DNA from: Rhodospirillales bacterium
Lineage (GTDB): Bacteria; Pseudomonadota; Alphaproteobacteria; Rhodospirillales; Magnetospirillaceae
Length of the DNA: 52,807 bases
Direction: 5' to 3'
NCBI GenBank assembly: GCA_015654615.1
Contig: JAATGN010000287.1
Span: 1-52,807, forward strand
Below the pieces are notes generated by a model. It was not told where the DNA came from, did not search any database, and saw only the letters and a list, made by a program, of their open reading frames with translations. The position numbers and the translations under genes were made by a program. Positions 8,023 through 16,339 of the stretch are shown here, one piece after another (position 1 is the stretch's first letter; each line of letters opens with the position of its first letter).

Positions 8023-10635
8023 CTATTCGGCGAGCCCACTGTACAGATATCGCGCGAACTTTCTATCTTCTTTGAAAATGTGATCGACCACCCACGCCTG
8101 AAAGAACTCCACGAAATCGGATCGAACCATCGGCAGACGACCTCCGTCACAGGTCTCGAGATCGCGTTTCATGACAAAAATATCCGAGATCAATTTTTTG
8201 TGCATTTCTTCATGATGCTCGATTTCAGGAAAGGACATTCCCTCCAGGTATTTCATTTCTTCGACAAGATGATAGTTATTGTAGTCCAGTAATTCGCTCA
8301 TCGTGGCGCGAATATCGGCATCATGTCCGCGATCGAGGGCCAGGATGACCCGATTGGCGATTTCGAAGAGCTTCTGATGCTGACGGTCGATCAGCGGAAC
8401 GCCCACCGCATAATCGGCATTCCAGGGAAACGCCGCCCCGTCGCCGGGTGGGGCCAGCAGAAGGCGCAGGCGGCGCAGATAGGTCTCGAAAAGTTTCCAG
8501 CGGACGATCGGAATGTCGCGGAGCATGGCCCCGGGAATGGCGATCAGGTCGCACGCCGCGCGGACGACGATGCCGCCGACCGGACGATGCCCGTGCAGCA
8601 CCATGGATTCGCCGAAGAAGTCGCCGCTTTCGAGCACTTCGACCACCTTGCCCTCGATCCGCCGCTCGGCGACGCCGGCCCGGATCAGAAACAGGCAATC
8701 GGCCCCCTCGTCCACCGGCAGGCCGGGGTCGACCGACATCTCCGTCGCGGCCCGCACCAGACGATTCATCACGGGAATCGAAACATTTTCCCCGAACAGC
8801 CGCGTCCTGGCGAAGACGCTGCGCATCGTCGCGGTGGCCAGGGCCGATTCCATCAGATCGTTATGCTGGATGAAGCTCCGGTAGAGGTCGGCCGGCCAGA
8901 CGATCGCCTTGACGAAACTCGCGGCGCGATAGGTCTTGGTGGTGTGCCGGTCGTCCAGGCAGGCGCTTTCGCCGATCAATGTCCCCGACGAAAGCAGATA
9001 GCGGCTGTCGCCGTCGTTGTTGACCACCTCCATCAGTCCGGTCAGCGGCATGGTCACGGCGTCGCACCGCTCGCCCTGGCGCAAGACGATGGTTTCGGCA
9101 TTGATGTCGACGATCGGACGATTGAGCAGCATCTCCAGGTCGTGCTGCGGCACTTCGGGAAAATAGGCGGTGAGATAGCTGTGCGCCTTGCGCAGCGCAT
9201 AGTCGCGGACCGACGGGATCAGCACGTCCACCGTGCCGAAGGGCGCCCCCGAGCCGATCTTGCGCTGGGCGTTGGAAAGATCCATCGCCGTATGGGCCAG
9301 AATGATCTTGCGCGAGCGGTCTTCGGCGAAGTCTTCGGCCGAGCCGTGGATCAGACCGCCGCCGACGTCGATCTTCTTGACGTCGGCGGGTTGCAGATAG
9401 TCCTGGCGCACCTTGGCGGCCAGGTCCGGCGCGATGCCGGGCAGACCGGCGTCCGTCGTCGTCATCTGCGCCAGGACATTGAAAGAGACGATGTCGGCAT
9501 AGTGCGCATAGGTCATCACGCCCGATTCGGACAAGGCGCGGAACGCGAAGATCGTGGTCTCGACCGGATGGGGCGAAAACATCGGCTTGACCTCCAGCCC
9601 CTCCACGTCGTTCCAGCGATCGATCTCCAGATCGCGGATTTCGAAATATTCCTCGAACCCCGTCTCGTCGATCGACATCAGGGCCGCCAGTTTCTTGGTC
9701 ACCGCCGCCCGCACCGCAGGAGTCGCATAATAACGGATGCGCCGGTCGGCCCGAATGAGGGTGGTCAGGCCGCAGAAATGATCGTCATGGCTGTGGGTAT
9801 GGAAGATCCCCTCGATTTCATTGATGCTGATCCCCAAGGATTTGAGCACCGCATGCAGATTGGGGCCGGCGTCGATCAGAAAGATCTTGCCCTGAAACAT
9901 CAGGACGCTGGACATGGTCGGCCGGTTGACGTCCCAGCCGTCCCCCTCGCCGGAATGCACGACGGCGAAATATTCCCGCCGCAAACTGTGATAGTTGAGC
10001 GGATAGGGCGGCTCGTAGGTCTCGCCGGCGTCGAGATTGAGATCGACCACCACGCTGTCGGCGCCGTGGCGAATTTCGTAGATATTGAGATCGAGGCGCC
10101 GGATCGACACGCCCGGCTTCACCAGGACGGGACTTTCGCCGACGATGCAGCTGTCGATCAGATCGCCCGACGCCCTGATCTTGCCGAAGGCGAAACGCAG
10201 CTTGATCCGCATCCAGTCGCGCGCCTGCGCCAAGGGCACGCCGGCGGCGACCAGTTCCTCCTGCGAGATCAGGCCGTAATTGCCGCGATGAAGATAGGCG
10301 AGCTGCGCCGCGACCTGTTCCTTCAATCCGATCAGCAGCGGCTTCGTTCCCTTGTTGTTGGGATGGCCGGGCAGAATCATCCCCTGGCGATACAGCATCT
10401 GCAGGATCGGAAATTCCGACAGATTGCTGAACTCGCCATTTTGCAAAGCGATATCGGACAACAGGATGGCGTTCGGACCGGTTTCGCAGACCGAGCCGTC
10501 GATCTCGGCCTTGACCACCAAACCACGCTTCATCAGATGTTTGACGGCGTCCGCCGGACAGCCGCAAAGGATCCTAAGGTCCGCCTCCGGGATATCGACC
10601 CAATGAATACCTGTAGCAACCTTTACAACGCGCAT
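8023..10635 (-). CDS. Metallo-beta-lactamase fold / double cNMP-binding / bacteriohemerythrin fusion
   Basis: An 870-residue soluble protein. Residues 1-220 are an unassigned N-terminal region. A metallo-beta-lactamase-fold domain follows (about 225-500) with the dimetal motif H281-x-H283-x-D285-H286, then H356, D381 and H448. Two cyclic-nucleotide-binding folds lie at about 505-615 and 615-725; the second has GDFFGES, like the CAP phosphate loop region. The C-terminal 135 residues are a bacteriohemerythrin with H753, H789, E793, H808, H812, H852 and D857 positioned as diiron ligands. The ATG follows GGGGAGAAACGA. I infer an O2- or redox-responsive phosphodiesterase-like sensor. It heads a unit with the binding protein and the DsrE-like gene. 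Confidence 0.85.
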   Translation of the reverse strand: MRVVKVATGIHWVDIPEADLRILCGCPADAVKHLMKRGLVVKAEIDGSVCETGPNAILLSDIALQNGEFSNLSEFPILQMLYRQGMILPGHPNNKGTKPLLIGLKEQVAAQLAYLHRGNYGLISQEELVAAGVPLAQARDWMRIKLRFAFGKIRASGDLIDSCIVGESPVLVKPGVSIRRLDLNIYEIRHGADSVVVDLNLDAGETYEPPYPLNYHSLRREYFAVVHSGEGDGWDVNRPTMSSVLMFQGKIFLIDAGPNLHAVLKSLGISINEIEGIFHTHSHDDHFCGLTTLIRADRRIRYYATPAVRAAVTKKLAALMSIDETGFEEYFEIRDLEIDRWNDVEGLEVKPMFSPHPVETTIFAFRALSESGVMTYAHYADIVSFNVLAQMTTTDAGLPGIAPDLAAKVRQDYLQPADVKKIDVGGGLIHGSAEDFAEDRSRKIILAHTAMDLSNAQRKIGSGAPFGTVDVLIPSVRDYALRKAHSYLTAYFPEVPQHDLEMLLNRPIVDINAETIVLRQGERCDAVTMPLTGLMEVVNNDGDSRYLLSSGTLIGESACLDDRHTTKTYRAASFVKAIVWPADLYRSFIQHNDLMESALATATMRSVFARTRLFGENVSIPVMNRLVRAATEMSVDPGLPVDEGADCLFLIRAGVAERRIEGKVVEVLESGDFFGESMVLHGHRPVGGIVVRAACDLIAIPGAMLRDIPIVRWKLFETYLRRLRLLLAPPGDGAAFPWNADYAVGVPLIDRQHQKLFEIANRVILALDRGHDADIRATMSELLDYNNYHLVEEMKYLEGMSFPEIEHHEEMHKKLISDIFVMKRDLETCDGGRLPMVRSDFVEFFQAWVVDHIFKEDRKFARYLYSGLAE

Positions 10636-11113
10636 TCGTTTCTCCCCGGAAAACTGCGCATTCGCTACGAAATGGCAACATTACATTCGTAATACATTGA
10701 AAATGCATCTTATATACTAAATTAATAAACCAAAACAGACAATCGCCGTGAACGACCACTCTATGATATGCGCATTCTCCTCATTCCTTTTAAGCGCGAA
10801 CACAGCGCCACCGATCGTTTTCCGAACGAAAGGCATGGCGGCGAATCACCGGACGAAGCCTGCCGGCGCCGATCGTTCCGATAAGCGCCTTGGTGCCTTG
10901 GTGGTTCACCTTCGACCTCGGCGACCACGATGCCCCCAGACTCGCAAACCGTCGTTGGAATGTTATCCTTTCATGAAATAATTATTTTTAATACTTTGTA
11001 TATCGATATCGATATCAACCAATGAACCATCTATCCTTTCATTTTCAGATGAAACTCTGGCAGAAATGCGCCATATGTGCTTATCTTTACTTTATACGGA
11101 AAAAGATAAGCTG
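10636..11113. promoter_or_regulatory. AT-rich divergent intergenic region with 16-bp palindrome
   Basis: This 478-base stretch has no convincing gene and is strikingly AT-rich at both ends (10670-10740 and 10975-11105) compared with its neighbours. It must hold the promoters of the hemerythrin sensor (leftward) and the prepilin peptidase operon (rightward). A perfect 16-base palindrome made of GATATC/CGATAT units lies at 11000-11015. A GC-rich middle segment (10880-10915) contains CTTGGTGCCTTGGTGGTTCA, which looks like a fragment of a dispersed repeat. Confidence 0.5.
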
Positions 11114-11647
11114 ATGGATCGGCCGCCCCCCGGCCCTGACGAACAAGGATGGAAAAGCCGAATGGCTGCCTTTCCGGTCATCCCCGATCCGCGGATCTGG
11201 CTCGGTTGCGGCCTCGGGGCGAGTCTGCTGGCGTTGTCCTGGATCGATATCCGGCGGTTCGTCCTGCCCGACGCCCTTACGTTGCCGCTCGTCCTGGGCG
11301 GATTGGCCGGCTGCTGGTGGGTCGCGCCCGAGGCCCTGCCCGCCCATGCCGCCGGCGCGGCGGCAGGGTATCTTTCCTTCCGCCTCGTCGCCGCGGCCTA
11401 TCGCCGCCGCCGCCATTGCGAAGGATTGGGCCAAGGCGACGCCAAACTGGCCGCCGCCGCCGGCGCCTGGGTCGCCTGGGAAGGGCTTCCCAGCGTCGTT
11501 CTGCTGGCGGCCGGCGCCGGCATCCTGGTCATCGCGGTCCTCGCCCTGGCCCGCCGAGGCTTCGACGCACGGATGCCGATTCCGTTCGGCCCCTGCCTCG
11601 CCTTGGGCCTTTGGGTCACCTGGCTGTTCGGGCCGATCGCCTTTTAA
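11114..11647 (+). CDS. Prepilin peptidase, short (A24) form, GspO/PilD-like
   Basis: An inner-membrane aspartyl peptidase that would process the pseudopilin leaders encoded downstream. With the start at 11114 it has 177 residues. The two catalytic aspartates are D45 in SWIDIRRFVLPD and D109 in GLGQGDAKL (the GxGD motif), separated by membrane helices. The N-terminal methyltransferase domain and CxxC pairs of full PilD are absent, as in short A24 enzymes. The start is uncertain: ATGs at 11066 and 11161 are in frame, and the last follows AAGGATGG. It is the first gene of the secretion cluster, 16 bases before gspE. Confidence 0.8.
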   Translation: MDRPPPGPDEQGWKSRMAAFPVIPDPRIWLGCGLGASLLALSWIDIRRFVLPDALTLPLVLGGLAGCWWVAPEALPAHAAGAAAGYLSFRLVAAAYRRRRHCEGLGQGDAKLAAAAGAWVAWEGLPSVVLLAAGAGILVIAVLALARRGFDARMPIPFGPCLALGLWVTWLFGPIAF

Positions 11648-11663
11648 AAAGGATCATGGCGCC

Positions 11664-13397
<1,734 letters not shown>

Positions 13398-13399
13398 CC

Positions 13400-14626
13400 A
13401 TGCCGGTTTTCCGCTACCTCGCCATCGATCCGGCCGGCCAGGTGCAGCGCGGCACCATGGAAGCGGCGGACGGCCGCGCCGTCGCCGAGCGGCTGCAGCG
13501 CCAGGGCTGCACGCCGATGCGCACCGAACCGGCCGGCGCCGCCGGTTTTTTCGGCGAACTGGCGGCCACCGAATTCTCCTGGCGCCGCACCGCCCTCAGC
13601 CGCCAGGACGTCGCCGCCGTCACCCGCGAACTGGCGACCATGCTGGAGGCCGGCCAGGATCTCGACCGGGCGCTCCGCTTCATCGTCGAAACCGCCGCCA
13701 ACGCCCCGACCAGGACCGTCATGGAGCGGGTGCGCGAAAAAGTGCGCGGCGGCGGGGCGCTGGCCTCCGCCCTGGCCGTGGAAAGCCGCAGCTTCTCGCG
13801 GCTCTATGTCGGCATGGTGCGGGCCGGCGAGGCCGGCGGCACCCTGGCCGAAACCCTGACCCATCTGGCCGCCCTCCTGGAACGCGAACGCTCCCTGGCC
13901 GCCAGCATCCAGTCCGCCATGATCTATCCGGCCCTGCTGACGGTGGCGGCGATCGGCACCATCGTCCTTCTGCTCACCACCATCCTGCCGCAGTTCGCCC
14001 CGCTGTTCGCCCAGAATGGGGCGGAAATGCCGGCGGCGACCCGGATGATGATGGATCTGGGAACGTTCCTGGGGCTGGCCGGACCATGGCTGCTGGTCGG
14101 CCTGCTGGTCCTCGGGCTGGCGGTCCGCCAGGCCCTCAAGGACCCGGCGATCCGCCTTCCCGCCGACCGCCTGCTGCTCCGCATACCGGTCGTCGGCCTC
14201 CTGATGCGCCATACCCTGGCCGCCCGTTTCAGCCGCACCCTCGGCACGCTGCTGAAGAACGGCGTGCCGCTGGTCGCCACCCTGGGGATCGCCAAGGAGG
14301 CGCTCGGCAATCTGGCCGCCGCCGCCGCGGTCGAACGGGCCACCGCCGCCGCCAAGGGCGGCGCCGGGCTGTCCGACACCCTGGCCGAGGAAGGCATCTT
14401 TCCGCCGCGGACCATCCATCTTCTGCGCCTGGGCGAAGAAACGGCGCAGCTCGCCCAGATGGCCCTGAAGGCCGCCGACATTCATCAGGAGGAAGCCCAT
14501 CGGACGGTCGAACGGCTGGTCGCCCTGCTGGTCCCGATGATCACCATCGCCATGGGCGGCGCCGTCGCCGGCATCGTCGGCTCGCTGCTTCTCGCCATGC
14601 TGAGCCTCAATGACCTGGCGCACTGA
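13400..14626 (+). CDS. gspF: Type II secretion inner-membrane platform protein GspF
   Basis: A polytopic inner-membrane protein of 408 residues, the usual GspF/PilC length, with the two repeated cytoplasmic helical domains characteristic of the family (first copy LATMLEAGQDLDRALRF, second copy LGTLLKNGVPLVATLG) and helices around residues 170-195, 215-235 and 380-405. It starts two bases after gspE and its 3' end overlaps gspH by 17 bases, so expression is tightly coupled. It anchors the ATPase to the pseudopilus machinery. Confidence 0.92.
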   Translation: MPVFRYLAIDPAGQVQRGTMEAADGRAVAERLQRQGCTPMRTEPAGAAGFFGELAATEFSWRRTALSRQDVAAVTRELATMLEAGQDLDRALRFIVETAANAPTRTVMERVREKVRGGGALASALAVESRSFSRLYVGMVRAGEAGGTLAETLTHLAALLERERSLAASIQSAMIYPALLTVAAIGTIVLLLTTILPQFAPLFAQNGAEMPAATRMMMDLGTFLGLAGPWLLVGLLVLGLAVRQALKDPAIRLPADRLLLRIPVVGLLMRHTLAARFSRTLGTLLKNGVPLVATLGIAKEALGNLAAAAAVERATAAAKGGAGLSDTLAEEGIFPPRTIHLLRLGEETAQLAQMALKAADIHQEEAHRTVERLVALLVPMITIAMGGAVAGIVGSLLLAMLSLNDLAH

Positions 14627-15062
14627 CCAAGCCGGCTTCACCCTGATCGAGATGGTCGTCGTGCTGGCCATCCTCGGGGTGATGCTGCTGCTGATCGCCG
14701 GCCGGGGACCACCGGTCAGCCACGGGCTGACGGCGCGGGCGGCGGCCGGCGAATTGGCCGCTTCCTTGCGCGAGGCCCGGTCGCGGGCCATCCTCGAGAA
14801 CCGGCCGGTCAGCCTGATCGTCGACCTGGCGAAGCGGCATTATCGCATCGGCGACCGTCCGCCGGCGGAACTGCCGCCCGATCTCGCCGTCGCCCTGTTC
14901 ACCGTCCGCAGCGAAACCCGCAACGCCACCGAAGCCGGCATCCGCTTCGAACCCGACGGCAGCTCGACCGGTGGGCGGATCGAATTGGGCGACGGCAGCG
15001 GCCGCCTGCAAATCGGGGTCGACTGGCTGACCGGCGGGGTGAGCGTGGCCGATGCGCCGTGA
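14610..15062 (+). CDS. gspH: Minor pseudopilin GspH
   Basis: A 150-residue prepilin-like protein. A short leader ends at Gly9, followed by Phe10 and the conserved Glu at position +5 (GFTLIEM), then a hydrophobic helix (VVVLAILGVMLLLIAG). The Arg-rich helix LAASLREARSRAI and the GspH-like globular region (EAGIRFEPDGSSTGGRIEL) identify it as GspH rather than the major subunit GspG. It overlaps gspF upstream and gspI downstream (11 bases). Confidence 0.85.
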   Translation: MTWRTDQAGFTLIEMVVVLAILGVMLLLIAGRGPPVSHGLTARAAAGELAASLREARSRAILENRPVSLIVDLAKRHYRIGDRPPAELPPDLAVALFTVRSETRNATEAGIRFEPDGSSTGGRIELGDGSGRLQIGVDWLTGGVSVADAP

Positions 15063-15462
15063 CGACGGCTTCACCCTGCTGGAAGTCCTGGTCGCCTTCG
15101 TCATCGCGGCGATGGCGCTGGGCCTGCTGTTCGAGGCGGCGGCGGATGGCGTGACGGCGGTGCGGGCGGCCGGCCGCACCGAGGAGGCGGTCTCGAGGGC
15201 CAAGTCGCATCTCGCCGCCCTGGGCCGCGACGTCATGCTGGCCGATGGGACCTTCGAGGGCGACGACGGCGACGGCTATCGCTGGCGGATCCGCATCGCG
15301 CCGGTGGCCACCTCGGCCCCCGCCGCCCTGCCGGCGCCGGGAGGCATCCGCCCCTGGCCGCTGACGCTCTATGCCATCGCGGTGACGCTGTCCTGGACGC
15401 AAGACGGCCGGGACCACGAGGTGGTCTTGCGGACCGAACGGCTGACGGCGCGGCGAGGGTGA
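15052..15462 (+). CDS. gspI: Minor pseudopilin GspI
   Basis: A 136-residue pseudopilin with a very short leader (MRRDDG) cut before Phe7, then TLLEVLVAFVIAAMALGLLF, the GspI-type N-terminal helix. The C-terminal part (RIRIAPV, YAIAVTLSW) is a small beta domain. The start lies inside the gspH 3' end. GspI, J and K form the tip complex of the pseudopilus. The next gene, gspJ, is separated by repeat DNA, which breaks the otherwise overlapping order. Confidence 0.85.
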   Translation: MRRDDGFTLLEVLVAFVIAAMALGLLFEAAADGVTAVRAAGRTEEAVSRAKSHLAALGRDVMLADGTFEGDDGDGYRWRIRIAPVATSAPAALPAPGGIRPWPLTLYAIAVTLSWTQDGRDHEVVLRTERLTARRG

Positions 15463-15534
15463 ACAATCTTCAGGATTTCAAAGAGATGAGCGAAGCAAAT
15501 GACGGTTCCCCTCTCGGCGTCATTGCGAGTTCCG

Positions 15535-15651
15535 CACCGGCCGGCGGCCGGCCCGCCCTGAATGAAAAGGAAGAGTGGCACCGGCGTCCCTGCCGGTGTC
15601 CGCCGCTCGGCGGCGGAGTCTTTTCTCCACCGGCAGGGACGCCGGTGCCAC
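15535..15651 (-). repeat. Dispersed palindromic repeat, family 1 (copy D, inverted), inside the gsp operon
   Basis: The core 15575-15651 is the reverse complement of copy A (it begins GTGGCACCGGCGTCCC and continues through GGAGTCTTTTCTCCACC). The pyrimidine tail appears as TGAATGAAAAGGAA on its left. It sits in the 233-base interval between gspI and gspJ. Confidence 0.85.
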
Positions 15652-15664
15652 TGACGCTTTTCTG

Positions 15665-15732
15665 TCTGGCGAAGCGAAGCAATCCAGACCCGCCGATGTT
15701 CTGGATTGCTTCGCCTGCGGCTCGCAACGACG
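15665..15732. repeat. Dispersed palindromic repeat, family 2 (CAATCCAG/CTGGATTG type), copy 1
   Basis: An inverted repeat: GCGAAGCGAAGCAATCCAG faces CTGGATTGCTTCGCC, followed by GGCTCGCAACGACG. The same element occurs at 48585-48658 and, with both outer arms complete, at 52719-52798. The annotated gspJ start codon (15696) lies in its central loop. Confidence 0.8.
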
Positions 15733-16328
15733 CCCTTTACCATGATGAACGACGGACCGCCGGCTTCACCCTGATGGAGGTTCTGGTCGCGCTGGTCGTT
15801 CTCGGCCTCCTGACCACCGGATTGGCCCAGGGACTTCACTATGGCTTCAAGGTCTGGGACAGCCAGGCGGCCGACATCGCCCGGCGCGACCGGCTCGACG
15901 CCGTGGACCGCACGCTTCGCCAATTGATCGGCCAGATCGACACGCGAAACGAGGAAACGCCCGTCCCCTTCGTCGGAGAGGCCGATCATTTCGACTTCAC
16001 CACCCTTTTGCCCAACGCCCTCTCCCTCGTCTCGCGCCGGGCCGATGCCTCCTTGCTGGTCGACGGGCGGCATCGCCTGATTCTCCGCTGGACGCCCCAT
16101 CTGCACGCGACGCCCCTGGGCCAGCCGCGGCGCCCGATCGAGACCGAACTGCTGACCGGGGTCGAGCGGATCGAATTCCATTATTGGACGCCGTCCGGCT
16201 GGCAGCCGGCCTGGAACGATCGCGAACCGCCCGAACTGGTCAGGATTCATCTGGTCTTCGCCCCGGGCGATTCCCGCCGTTGGCCCGACATCGTCGCGGC
16301 CCGGCTGCTGGAGAGGGCGCCGAAGTGA
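15696..16328 (+). CDS. gspJ: Minor pseudopilin GspJ, unusual start
   Basis: The mature protein is clear: AGFTLMEVLVALVVLGLL with the cut after Gly, a GspJ-type core (RLDAVDRTLRQLIGQID, LLTGVERIEFHYW) and a usual length of about 190 residues. The start is not clear. The only in-frame ATG close by is 15696, inside a family 2 repeat, giving a 23-residue leader. Two ATGs at 15742 and 15745 are positioned for a normal short leader but are one base out of frame. Either the repeat donated the start, or the 5' end has suffered a one-base loss. The gene ends 11 bases from the convergent glgP. No gspK, L, M, C, D or G follows. Confidence 0.75.
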   Translation: MFWIASPAARNDALYHDERRTAGFTLMEVLVALVVLGLLTTGLAQGLHYGFKVWDSQAADIARRDRLDAVDRTLRQLIGQIDTRNEETPVPFVGEADHFDFTTLLPNALSLVSRRADASLLVDGRHRLILRWTPHLHATPLGQPRRPIETELLTGVERIEFHYWTPSGWQPAWNDREPPELVRIHLVFAPGDSRRWPDIVAARLLERAPK

Positions 16329-16339
16329 GACCGCCGCCT

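Noticed and set aside
8023..10635. Metallo-beta-lactamase domain considered as an antibiotic-resistance enzyme
   Set aside because: It has no signal peptide, is fused to cNMP-binding and hemerythrin domains, and its context is signalling. The fold is shared by many hydrolases.
10748..10981. Possible 77-residue ORF in the AT-rich gap before the prepilin peptidase
   Set aside because: No ribosome-binding site, changing base composition along its length, and a repeat fragment inside. It is better read as non-coding.
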